Shown here piece after piece: positions 24,968-36,089 of a stretch of DNA of 64,000 nucleotides. The first letter of the stretch is position 1; every line of letters begins with the position of its first letter. The stretch comes from Dryomyza anilis (lineage: Eukaryota; Arthropoda; Insecta; Diptera; Dryomyzidae), in contig OX638131.1 in assembly GCA_951804985.1 (NCBI GenBank), positions 37,603,544 to 37,667,543 on the forward strand. Reading direction: 5' to 3'. The position numbers and the translations under genes are program-made. The notes below the pieces were generated by a model, which saw only the letters and a program-made list of their open reading frames with translations, was not told the DNA's origin and did no database searches.

Positions 24968-25303
24968 GCTCGATTCTGTTGTGCCCTCGATATAGTAGTG
25001 CCCTAGATTAATTTTACTCAAATGTTTGTTTAACTGTTTTTAATTACCATATGATGTATGTATTTTTATTTGTAATTTTACTTGTATTTTCTAGTGTATA
25101 ATCTAACAAATGATATTCATTTTATTTATATATATAGTATATGCCTATATACGATAAAAACATAGAGGTTTTATGTATGGAGGTAACATGTAATTGTAGT
25201 TTACGTATATAAAATGTAAAAAGTTGTTCTACACTATAGTTAAGATGGAACTGTCTAGATTGCAAAACAGGGAAGAAGATAAATATTTTAAAGTATATAA
25301 AAT

Positions 25304-25309
25304 AATAAA
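25304..25309 (+). terminator. Probable polyA signal of the FAM107 gene
   Basis: AATAAA lies about 340 bp after the stop codon. A further AATAAA occurs near 25400. The 3' UTR between (24968-25303) is AT-rich with no open frame. Confidence 0.5.
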
Positions 25310-26390
25310 TGCCAATATAGCAAAAGTTTAAGAATGAATATGTTTTAATTACTACATTGATAACGTAGTTTTTTCAGCTGACACTTTCGAGTGTTCTCAA
25401 AATAAACATTTTTAGGGAGTTCATTCCAGAGTTCATTTCATTATATTACCAATATTGCAATTCAATGCATGGTTTGTAGTTTGTATAAACTTTATTTCTT
25501 CAATTTGATTTTATTTGCTTATATCTCGCAAATAAATTTGTTTTCTGCATATAATATGGAAAAGATAATTGAATTCTTTTCTTTTTTTGGTATTTTAAAA
25601 ATAAAAGAAGAGCAAAAAAAATGAGAAATTAGAAAATGGGCCCAGCGCCACAAATGTATCAAATATTTGCTGCAACTTTTACTGCACAATGTCAAAATTG
25701 TTTTTTTTTCTGGCTGCGTTATTAATATTGTGAGATATAAAATTATTTTAATCAAAAAATCGTAGTTCAATTTCTATACGTCCAGAATTATTCTGTGATT
25801 TATTACTAAATAACTATAAACTGTAGGAAGAAAATGTACATAGACAAAAATAAAGTAAATTATCTGAGCTATGTTCTTAAATAATTCAAAAATATAATTT
25901 GTAAACAAAAAGTTTTTTTTTAGAAAAAAATCGTAGGGTTAATTTCTATACTGAACTTTTTGTCACGTCCGGAATGTCCTAACCGGAAAATGGCCATATT
26001 TTTGCACTGTGTTATAGATTAAATGGTTCGAAATTTACTTAGATGTGTATTGTATAAGAAATTATATTAAATTTTCATTGAATATTTTGTAAAACTCACA
26101 TTTTGTTACCTTTATTTTGCATTATTGCATTTTAGTTTAGTTAATCATAATTTTAGTTCAGTAATTTTTAGATTGCTATTTAAGTATTAGTTTATAAAAT
26201 GATCTTACTTTGAAATTACCCATTAAGCAATTTAGGAGCGCTCTCAAATTGGAGTCATTTTGAGTGTTTTATGAGTCCTTAGAGGAAAGTAGTATTTACG
26301 ACTGTTTTCGGAGCTCTCAAAAATATTACTCATAAATGAGTTATATTTAGGAGTTATTTAGGAGTTATTTAACCCTCATACAGGGTTTTT
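25310..26390. other. AT-rich DNA downstream of the FAM107 gene
   Basis: I see no gene here. From about 26220 a TTTAGGAG / CTCATAAA-rich stretch begins that resumes at 26720-26890, 27350-27500 and 27850-27930, so the foldback MITEs at 26391 and 27585 may be inserted into an older repeat of that type. Confidence 0.45.
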
Positions 26391-26718
26391 CAATAAGAGC
26401 GCTACAAAAGTTTTTTCAAGGGTTTTTCAACAGGGACGCTACAAAATTAGAGCGACAGGGACAGCAAACGACGCAATATTTCTTGCCGCTCTTTTGACAT
26501 ATCTCTTCAGTAAGGCTTGCCATTTCATGATGGAAAGATATACGAGCCAACAACGAGTCGAAATTATTAAAATATACTACCGAAATTCGAATTCGTATAT
26601 CTTTCCATCATGAAATGGCAAGCCTTACTGAAGAGATATGTCAAAAGAGCGGCAAGAAATATTGCGTCGTTTGCTGTCCCTGTCGCTCTATTTTGTAGCG
26701 TCCCTGTTGAAAAACCCT
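26391..26718. mobile_element. Foldback MITE (GGGTTTTTCAA family), copy 2
   Basis: Its arms of about 125 bp are almost perfectly complementary: CAACAGGGACGCTAC..GAGCGACAGGGACAGC..CTTCAGTAAGGCTTGCC is mirrored on the right, with a roughly 50-bp centre containing GAATTCGAATTTCGG. Here the left end has the extra GGGTTTTTCAATAAGAGCGC block, complementing copy 1, where only the right end has it. Low arm divergence points to a fairly recent insertion or to gene conversion between arms. Confidence 0.85.
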
Positions 26719-27584
26719 TTATATTAGACTCTGAAAAGTGAAAAATTCAAAATATTTTCTAAACGCTTCTGGACTCATAAAAGTTCTATATTTTAGAAGC
26801 GCTTCAAAATTACAACAAAAGCATTACATTTTAGAGTATTTTAGGAGCAATCAGAAAAGAGAGTCATGGCTTTAGGAGTCTACTGTTTAAATAAAATTTC
26901 TAAACTATATTTGTTTTGAATTTGAAAGTAAATAAAAATTCTGTGTTCTCAAGGCATAGTAACATAACTCGACTTATGCTGTTATTACATGTTCTTGGTA
27001 TTTGCTTTAATATTGTCTCCAATTTTGTTGCTAATATCTTTTTATCTTCGTAAATTATTAGTCGAAAGCGTAATAGAAACATCTCTATTTGGCACCACTT
27101 AATGCATGGAATAACGACAGAACTAGACGCCTTTAAAAAAACTCTCCTAAAATAAGGAAAACATTAGTTATGCTGTTATGCCTTGAGAACAAATAATTAA
27201 TTTTTTTAGTGTAGCTCAATAGACAGACAAACATACATATTTCATGGTTTTTCTTGAAATGGATGTATTTTCTCTCAGATTTCTGAACTAAAATAAACAT
27301 GAACTTGTATGATGTTTTATTCTTTTAAGATACTTTATATATTTTCGAAGATGGGAAAATTTCGAGAATGAAGTATTTTTGGTGTCTAAAAAGTCTCAAA
27401 AATATGTGTGTTTTAGGAATATTACAAATGATCATAAATATTGGGATTTTTTTAGTACTCAAATATAAGTGTTTAGGAGTAATAAGTGTTTCCAAAATAT
27501 GAGAGTTTTTGAGCACAGAATATGCACAGAATAAAATAATGGACGTAAATATAGCAACCGATATTAATTGCATTCATTAATCAA

Positions 27585-27832
27585 TCCAGCAATTAAATTC
27601 ACTAATTTAATGAAAACATTTGCTATTCTTTGTAAAAATTAGCAATTACGTTTGCTAATATGAATATTTGTACGTCAATAGCAAATATAATTTAGCAAAT
27701 ATAATTGCTGAAACTGCGCCGACTAATTAATTTGCTGCATTGACGTACAAATATTCATATTAGCAAACGTAATTGCTAATTTAACGAAGAACAGCTAATA
27801 TTTTCATTAAATTAGTGAATTTCAATGCTGGA
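27585..27832. mobile_element. Foldback MITE (TCCAGCAATTAAATTC family)
   Basis: This 248-bp element starts TCCAGCAATTAAATTCACTA and ends with the inverse (TAGTGAATTTCAATGCTGGA). The arms are nearly 100 bp and the innermost parts are perfect (TTAGCAATTACGTTTGCTAA..TATTTGTACGTCAAT). The centre is about 40 bp. No second copy was seen in the window. It is non-coding. Confidence 0.85.
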
Positions 27833-27946
27833 CTCTACCCTTTTCGGCCTCTTATTAGCACTCAAATATAAATGTTTTAGAAGTTTAAAAGTCTCATAAA
27901 TATGAGAGTTTTTGGTATCATAAAATGGTGCAGAGAGTAAGCATAG

Positions 27947-28949
27947 GCTTAAAAAAGACCCTCACACCCACTGTTCAGATTCGGCTTTATCTATCCAGTA
28001 GCAGATTTGATAATTACATTATCGATAACCTCTTTATTATAGTCGATCTGAACAAATAAAGTTTAAATTTATACTGGGATGTCCAAAGCAGAGAATCGAC
28101 ATAATGTAGATTACAATGTAAAGGTCAATCAAGCTATACGTTGAATTACATTCCGTTATAGAAAGCAGTGACAAAATACCCATTATAATTTCATCACGGC
28201 AACTTTCGATTATATTGTTACGAAAATTCAGTCTACGGAAAACTGTTCTACAGTTCGTATCGCTGGATTGTGTACAAAATAAAAACACTCTTATGTTTGG
28301 TTTAAATTATAACAATTAACTTTATTAATTCACTTTAATAAACAACTTTACTAATAACAAATTCTAACAACTGCTGCATGTCCACAATTTAACTTGACAT
28401 TTATCACACGAGATGCACTCGACCACTTTACAATCACTACTGAAGTGAAGTAACTCTGATGCGGCAAGCATCAGTTATATACTGCATGCATCAGTTCGAC
28501 ACGTTTCGACAAGCTTCGACTTGTTTCGAGAACCTTCTACTCGTTTCGTGAATGACACATGCTATTGGCATCTCATTCGCACTCATGTGTCTTAATGCGC
28601 TGATCTTCCATCTCTTTTTCGCACACTGCCTCAGTGCGCTGAATGATCTTCCGTCTCTTTCTAACACATGATTAGTGCGCTGAATTGTCTTGCGTCTCAT
28701 TTATTATTGCTGAATGCTTGCACTGTGGGGCAAATTACCTCTTTTCGTAACAATATTATTAGAATTTCGTAATCGAGGTGATCCGAATCTTCTTTACTAT
28801 AGTAGTAAGCCCAAATAAGTTATAGTTCAGTTTGTATATTAAATCACTTTACCTTATAAGTATGTAATGCATAGATTTCATTCAGGGTACTTAGGTTCAT
28901 TTCTAATTGGAAGTAGATCCCACCATTTGAGAACAAAAATAACATGCAC
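27947..28949 (+). mobile_element. Degenerate SINE remnant split by other sequence
   Basis: Weak but ordered similarity to the SINE body appears in two pieces. Piece one at about 27947-28012 includes ATAGGCTTAAAAAAGACCCTCACACC and TTCAGATTCGGC positions; piece two at about 28905-28949 includes GTAGATCCCACCATTTGAG and AACATGCAC. The order matches the family consensus. The gap between them holds a solo LTR (28216-28752), and the second piece abuts a MITE at 28950. Insertion into an old SINE is the simplest explanation. Confidence 0.45.
28216..28752 (-). mobile_element. Solo LTR of a gypsy-type retrotransposon
   Basis: This 537-bp unit begins TGTTACGAAAA and ends TTTTCGTAACA, flanked by a 4-bp ATAT duplication (28212-28215 and 28753-28756). 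Read on the minus strand it has LTR order: U3, a TATA box (GTATATAAC), an initiator-like CTTCAGTAG some 30 bases on, then AATAAA before the end. No internal gag or pol lies next to it. A 4-bp duplication with TG..CA ends suits the Ty3/gypsy group. It has a near-identical partner at 33595-34127. Confidence 0.8.
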
Positions 28950-29383
28950 GGGCCATTCCACACCAAATCGACCAAAAAAAGTAAATTTTGAGATTTTACC
29001 TTTTCGATTTCAATGAAATTTGGGCAGCTGATAAAGCTTATTGAGATATACATTGACTAATTTTTTTTTCGACCACTACTTCCAGAGCTTCAAAGTTACG
29101 AAAAATGGGCCAAAAATCACTTTTGTATGGATGTTCATATTTCAAAATCTCATAAAATAGAAATGCTAGAAACTCCGTTGATGGCTCCTTTTAAAGCTAA
29201 TAGTACAGGGTTTTTGAAAAACTTCTAAACTTGAACATGTGGCCCGTGGTCATTATCCTAGCTTTTAAAAATTCGAAAACAATATTCATTGTATTATATC
29301 TCAATATATCTCAGTTGCCAAAATTTTATTAAAATCAAAGAAGGTGAGTTCCAACCGCTGGTCGATTTGATGTAGAATGGCCC
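28950..29383. mobile_element. MITE with GGGCCATTC inverted ends
   Basis: The 434-bp element begins GGGCCATTCCACACCAAATC and ends with the inverse GATTTGATGTAGAATGGCCC (two mismatches). The inner sequence is non-coding and AT-rich. I could not define the target duplication. It lies directly at the end of a worn SINE piece. Confidence 0.75.
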
Positions 29384-29539
29384 ACACAAAACACAAAATA
29401 GTGTTCAAACAAAACAGGTCTATGTTTTTCTGAGTAGTGCCAAATGTTTGTTATTATAATTTACTACAACATTTTTTAAGTAGGCATATAAAAAGTTACT
29501 GGTTTGGAATATGACGTGAATGTATGATACGATCCATGT

Positions 29540-29900
29540 GTGACCATAGTAATTTGTTTACATGCGCGGTTTTTCCAGCCACATACTCGACCACACAATA
29601 CAATCTTTGAAATTTGATCATCTGAAGTACATGACAACTAACCGACTTCACTTTATTCATATATTCATGCATTCACTTCACGTGGCCATTGAAACTTTTG
29701 TCTCCGCTAATTATTGTCACTTGCTGCTGCTTTCGTTGCGGTGTGCTGCCACACCTGAGTCCCAATTAGACACTACTAAGTGGCCGGCTGCCATAAACGC
29801 GCAACCGGCTGCATAAATTCATGCAATTAACTTTCATCAGATGCGTTGTTAATGAACATTTTGTTAACAGTATCGACGCAAAGTTCACAAAAACAATGCC
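29540..29900. promoter_or_regulatory. Repeat-free island, candidate enhancer
   Basis: A block of normal complexity in the 21 kb intergenic region. It contains CTAATTATTG and CCAATTAGAC (homeodomain-like cores), CACACCTGAG (E-box CACCTG) and a CATAAATTCATGCAATTAAC stretch. No convincing coding frame: the 84-residue open frame here has no family signature. Confidence 0.3.
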
Positions 29901-30109
29901 CCCTTCTCAACCCTTCGATATCAAAAACATTCCATGACGTTGGCTGTCTTTATGACTCTACTTGACTCTCTAAACTTAATACGCAATGGTCAAGAGTTGC
30001 CAAAAGAGTAACAATTTAAATTATTACATTTTGTAAATATATTGTTTTTATAAATATTTTATATCAATCGGAAAAGAATTGTGTTATGTTGGCAGTTATA
30101 TAATGTTCC

Positions 30110-30850
30110 TTTTGAACACATGATCTCGACAACTATACTATGCTATCTACAATGATAGTTGGTTGTCACAATCAAAATATAGTATTTTCAATTTTATTTC
30201 AACAAAAATCATATTATAGTAGATATATTATTTTAAAATGATCGTCTTTCTGACAAACGAAAATATGGTAGATAAGAAACATGTTATGGTTACGAAAAAT
30301 AATGCGGCGCTCAAAGTATGGCAAATAGCAATCATATATGATATTAATATTATTTAGTTTTCATAATATTGTGAAAAACTAAATTATAGTAGAAAAGAAT
30401 CATGTTATGTTTACGATATGTTTACGATTCTAAGAACAAAATATGGTCAATACCAATCCATGGTATGCTTGGTATTGACCATACTTTGTATTAACATTCA
30501 TTGACTGATCATAAAAAATGTCATTGAACAATTCTCGTTCAATGACATTTTTTATTCTCTCTTAATCACTTTAATGTTTGGTTTGTCAGTGAGCAGTCAA
30601 GATTTTCTTTTTGTCGTGACGAAGTGTTTTAATGTTTAAAAAACTGCGGACCATATTATGGTTGTGTGAAATTGTAATTGTGAGTATGGTTGTATGGAGT
30701 CATAATATGGGCACTGAGGATCATATTAGGCTACACAATATTGTCACTAAGAAATATATTAGACATATTATATGAATTCCTACAAAAATATACCCTATCG
30801 TATTATGATGCCCTTCAAATATGGTCACTACATCCATGATTTTTATCGGT
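30110..30850. repeat. Dispersed CAACTAT/GGTTGTCACAATC repeat, copy 1
   Basis: It begins near CATGATCTCGACAACTATAC and shares many blocks with 34360-35195: GGTTGTCACAATCAAA, TATTTTCAATTTTATTT, ATCATATTATAGTAGA, AACATGTTATGGTTA and ACTGAGGATCATATTA. The centre carries two hairpins (about 30434-30487 and 30509-30555). The end is near GTCACTACATCCATGATTTT. Non-coding, type unknown. Confidence 0.65.
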
Positions 30851-31644
30851 GTGAAGCATTAATAAGAGATTTAGTATTTTTAACTAAAGGTTTCGTTTTC
30901 TTTTAACGGAATGAAATAATTTCAAAAAACAGGTTTTACTAAAAGTACCCGGGACTACTAAAAATTATTCAGAACAATACATATTTTGGCTTGTCCTCAT
31001 GATAGTGTATCTAAAAATTAAGGCAATTGACAAGATATATATTTCAGCTCTCCGAATCAATTTCATTAATACACCATACGATAAAATTAAATTTTTGGCT
31101 GCACTCATGAGAAAATCCTATATATATATATTCTCAAAGTACGCTAAAAAATAAAATATGCGTGAATCCCAGTATATCTGAATCAATTTGTTAAAAGATT
31201 TCATTTGCAATTGAAAAGCAAGTGCATATCAAATTTTTGAAAGAAGCTTGACGTACTTTAAGCTGAGACATCACTGAGTTTGAATATGAAAATGTATTTT
31301 TTTGATATGTCTTCGTTTACAGCTTTTATTTGTATTTAAAAAATTTAAATTGATTTTTCAAATATCTCATAGTATCAATTTAAATGGGAATACAACTTTT
31401 AAATGAATGTATATTGGAAAGCCGTTTTTATATCCACACTCAGTGAGATCTCAGCTACAAAATATGTTCCGCAAAAAAAATCTAAAATTTATTATGAAAA
31501 TATGATATGCATTTGCAATTTAAATTCAAATAAAAACCTTAAACGAATTGATCTTAGAATGATCCCTATTTTCTCGTACTGGTCGATTTTTTAATAGTAT
31601 CGGATGGTGATATACAACACATATGAACCCAAAATGGCAATTAC

Positions 31645-31905
31645 TACAATATGTCATTCGTTTCGATATCGTTCATGATCAAAGCGAGAAAATTTTGAAA
31701 TCGGAATGATATCGAAAAAAAAAATGAAGAAAGTTAGAAATTGCTTCTAAAAGTACTGCGATTTCGATGATGTCAATATTTAAATATATTTTAGCTTGTA
31801 AAGGAAATTAAATGTACCAGAAATTTAAAAAATTAGAATCGATCGAAGTTATTCGAATTATCTTCGAGATATCGGAGGTCTCCGAGACATGGCGGACTGG
31901 GATTT
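31645..31905. repeat. GATATCG-rich repeat family copy
   Basis: It begins with the ATGTCATTCGTTTCGATATC end and finishes with GTCTCCGAGACATGGCGGAC. The middle holds AATCGGAATGATATCGAAA and a region like 17440-17540. This shows that one end type of the family can be joined to the other, so elements with non-identical ends exist. Confidence 0.65.
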
Positions 31906-32019
31906 TTCCTATAAAAATGGTTTATTTAGACTGAAAACATGATGGTCATAAGTTTTTTTTTTTTTTTGCATTTCCAGATATTATCTTAATATTTTAGACA
32001 ATTTTGGTAGATATCTCAA

Positions 32020-32560
32020 CAGGTAAATTATATTACTAATTGCATAAACCTGGCAACCCTCGCCGTCACTGAAGTAGCTTGCTTCACGTGTGCCCAGTGT
32101 AGGAAGTGTAAATGAAGACAACGATATAAAGTGCGCCGAGTGCAGCCCACTTACACTGCCGCTTGCCCTCGAACAATGGGTTTTCGTGAACTCGCGTAGC
32201 AATCTGTGCATTATGCTGTTGGCCTGGTACCGTGACTAGAATAGTGGGACTACCTCAACTTGCGATGATGACGGACGTGAAATATGTAAGTTTGAATGCT
32301 GACTTGCGGAAGAGGACGGCGGGCGCGCGTTTAGGTGACACGAACGAAGATAGGTCTTTCTAAAAACTGGTTGGGAGCGGTGGACTATGAGTCTCATGGG
32401 TTGATTGTGCTGTTTGTTACAAGCAGACATTAATTAATAATCTCACAGGTGCTGAACTGCCGACTAGACTTCCTTCCGCCGCAGACAGCATTTGGTAGAT
32501 GTCGTCGGTTTATTTGATTTGCTATTAGCAACGCCTTTCTGGTGTAGTGTTTTCTTTAAT
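32020..32560. other. GC-richer island without recognised gene
   Basis: A half-kilobase of higher complexity DNA (CCCTCGCCGTCACTGAAG, GGACGGCGGGCGCGCG) bounded by AT-rich repeats. Minus-strand open frames of 76 and 64 codons lie side by side but show no family signature and no clear splice partners. It may be regulatory or part of a non-coding transcript. Confidence 0.3.
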
Positions 32561-33594
32561 GACACACCGTTTTGTGAGTAAGTTTTAGTTTATTTTTTTT
32601 TATTAATATTAATAATTTTCTTGACAACATTTTTTTCATTTTTTAACATGTGAAACAAATTGACGTTTCTTAATTTCGTTATTTATTGGTATATAATAAA
32701 TGTTCGCATAAAAACTGATAATAGGCATGAGATTACGATTTTCCATTAAATTTTGTTGATACAACAACGTGGTCATAACAAATGCATGGAATTTCAATGT
32801 GCAAACATGAGGTTACTACAACCGAATGTGCTGTTGAGCGAATTAACAATTTGGTTATAGTAAAATAAAGTACATTTATTTTAATGATATGAGGTTACAA
32901 TAAATCTAGGTATTTCGGTTACAACAATGTTAGTTCAGCCTCATGTCAAAAGAGTAATTTTCTGTTTATAGAAATTAATACTTGTACGATTGAAAATTTC
33001 AACAAATTTGATTGCACCAAAATGAGGTCAGTGTAATCGAGTTGAATCTTTGTAAAACGTCATGGTTTGCATCATGCTATTTTTCGATCTTGGTTTGTCT
33101 AAGGTACTATTTTTATACTCTACATAAAAAGTGAAAGGGTATATCGATACATTACAGGCAAAATCTAATTTAAAAAAAGCCAAATAAAAACGTCTGCAAA
33201 TCGAGTAGTTCAATACTTTATTGATTTTTTGCGAAAAGTATACTTTACATGAACTGGCAATAATAATAGTGGGGCTCAATTTCCAAAATATCCATTATTT
33301 GAAGAAGTATTTGAAGAAAAATGTAGCTACGATGTTATGTCTGTCTCAATTTATTTCGTAACTTTTTTAATTGTACTACTTACCTCCGATGCTAAGGTAA
33401 AAAGGTTTTATACTTCGATTTTCGGTATACGACAACAGGGAAATAACACGTATGAGAAAATTTTGCACATATTTAATTAAAATTGAGACTAGCCAGTGGT
33501 CCGTATATTACTTTCATGGAAAATGACATTGGGAGAACATAATAAATTTACATTTTATTTAAATTTTATATTTTTGTTTTAAAGATGAACATAT

Positions 33595-34127
33595 TGTTAC
33601 GAAAATTCAGTCTACGGAAAACTGTTCTACGAGTTCGTATCGCTGGATTGTGTACAAAATAAAAACACTCTTATGTTTGGATTAAATTATAACCATTAAC
33701 TTTATTAATTCACTTTAATAAATAACTGTATTAATAACAAATTCTTACAACTGCTGCATGTCCACAATTTAACTTGACATTTATCACACGAGATGCACCT
33801 GACCACTTTACAATCACTACTGAAGTGCTGTACCTCAGATGCGGTTCCCTTATATACGGTAAGCATCAGTTCGACACGTTTCGACAAGCTTCGACTTGTT
33901 TCGAGAACCTTCTACTCGTTTCGTGAATGACGCATGCTATTGGCATCTCATTCGCACTCATGTGTTTTAATGTGTAGATCTTCCCTCTCTTTCTTGCACA
34001 TTGCTTAGTACGCTGAATGATCTCCCCTATCTTTCTAACACATTGCTTAGTGCGTTGAATTGTCTTGCGTCTCATTTATTATTGTTGATTGCTTGCACAG
34101 TGGGGCAAATTACCTCTTTTCGTAACA
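33595..34127 (-). mobile_element. Second solo LTR of the same family
   Basis: This 533-bp unit is homologous end to end to 28216-28752 and is also flanked by ATAT (33591-33594 and 34128-34131). The two LTRs lie in the same orientation 4.8 kb apart, but the DNA between them carries no recognisable gag/pol coding and each has its own ATAT target duplication. They are therefore two independent solo LTRs and not the ends of one provirus. Differences cluster upstream of the TATA box, where a short GCATCAGTT repeat varies. Confidence 0.8.
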
Positions 34128-34359
34128 ATATTCTCTACAAATACTAATATTTTTATAATTTCTACTATTACCATAAAAGGAGTTAAAAATACTTAAAATA
34201 GTATAGTATAGTAAAATAGTAAAAGAATTATTAAAATTATGTGCCTATTCTAACACGAAATAGTCACAAGATGTGTCTTAAATATTAAGTTTATAGTTCG
34301 AATACCTTCGATAAGCCAGCGCATTGAATTAAACAATTTTATCGTACATGCAGAGAAAT

Positions 34360-35195
34360 AATATGATTGCGACATGATCGCGACAACTATGCTTCTTCAT
34401 AATCATAGATGGTTGTCACAATCAAAGCATAATATTTTCAATTTTATTTGAACAAAAATAAGGTCGCTATAATCATATTATAGTAGACAATTTGTTATAA
34501 TATGATTGTATTTCTGAAAAAGCAAAATATGGTTGATAAGAACCATGTTATGATTATTATAATGATTGCCACAAACAAAATAAGGCCAATATCAATCATT
34601 CCATGATATTTTCTGATCATGGTATAGTCATTTATTATTTACAACTATATAATTATCACTTAATGGCATTTTTATCCTCTCTTACTCACTTTGATGTCGG
34701 CTGTGGCGATGAGCAGCCGAGTTTTTTGTAGTGACAAAATGTCTGTTAATGTTTAAAACATTATTCTTAAAAATAAATCTATAAATTACAATAAATTCTC
34801 GTGTTTAATAGAAATGTGTATAACAAATTTCAGTTATCAATCGTTTACTCGTGTGCTCGCCTTTTCAACGTCATGACCATGAAATATGGCGTCGTTTGCT
34901 GTCCCTGTTGCTCTACTTTTGTAGCGTCCCTGTTGAAAAAACCTTTAGTATGGTCACTAACAACCATAGTATGGTTGTATGAAATCTGGGTATATATGAA
35001 ATCTGGTATAGTTACTGAGGACCATGGTGTTGTTGTAGAAAATCATACTATTGTCACTGAGGATCATATTAAGGTTGATAATATTGTCATTGAGGATCAT
35101 ATTAAACATAGCATATGATTGTCTACAACCATAACACCCAATCTTAGTATGATGCTCTTCAAATGTGATCACCACAACCATGTTTTTTCTCAAAT
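34360..35195. repeat. Dispersed CAACTAT/GGTTGTCACAATC repeat, copy 2 with insert
   Basis: This is a diverged copy of 30110-30850 in the same orientation, interrupted near 34760-34955 by unrelated sequence including a fragment of the foldback MITE family. The tail shows repeated units such as GAGGATCATATTAA and CACAACCATG. A further 100-bp relic lies near 35480-35590. I see no protein-coding potential; the small open frames in it are shadows of the repeats. Confidence 0.62.
34880..34950. mobile_element. Foldback MITE fragment (single end)
   Basis: About 70 bp match one end of the GGGTTTTTCAA family (GGCGTCGTTTGCTGTCCCTG..AGCGTCCCTGTTGAAAAAACC). No matching arm is nearby. It interrupts the second copy of the dispersed repeat at 34360-35195, between blocks that are adjacent in the first copy. 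Confidence 0.75.
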
Positions 35196-36089
35196 AAGTA
35201 TCAAAATAAGTATTATTTAAAAAAAAAAAATTATTAATTATGAAAAAATAGTTGCAATGTTTGTTACGATGTTCTGCCTGGAAGGTATCGATATTTGTAA
35301 TTTTATCATCTGTTTGTAATACACAGACGAAGGGGCGGCCGTTATGTACGGAAAAGTATATGTCGATGTATCTTAAGGTTCGTTGAAATATTTTTGAGCA
35401 GCGTCACAATCCCAGTTAATTTAGAACTTGTAGTCTATATGAATGTTGTCTATGTCCATTACATGAAACAGCCTAATACTGAAAATGATCACCACAATCA
35501 TGTTTTGAAGGCATCATACAAAGATTGAAATTATTATTGTTGTAAACATGGTTTCAGATAATCTTATAACATGATTGAATCAATCAGAACATGATAGACT
35601 CAATCAGTTCTTCTCGTTATATTTATGTACATTCTGAAATTTTATCATTAAAGCCGTTTTCGCTCTCTTTGGCTAATTTTGTACTCTCTGTAATTTCAAT
35701 ACACCAACAGTAAAAATGTTCTACCTTAAATAATTCGGACGTCGCAATTTCAGAGATATTGAAATATTGTCCACATTTACCGAAAAACCTATTAAAGAGT
35801 ATTTCAATACAATATATATTAAACGAATTCGTAAGATTTTTCACAGTATTTTTCGTATTTAAAAATTATAGCTAAAAAATTTAGTTTAGTTCGTTTGACT
35901 GAGGCATGTTTTAATATGTTTTAAAAAATATGTTAAGAAATATTTCATTATAATTCAAATATTAACAATTAGAATACGTAATCTACATAAATCGCAGTAC
36001 CTCGAAGACATTACCAAGAGTATGTAAAAGAACTGCAAGGCTGTTTAACGATTACTATTGGAGCCTTACGTAAACTTTTGGCCCCGAAT

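Noticed and set aside
33595..34127. Left and right LTR of one full retrotransposon together with 28216-28752
   Set aside because: Each LTR has its own ATAT target duplication and the DNA between has no gag or pol remnants.
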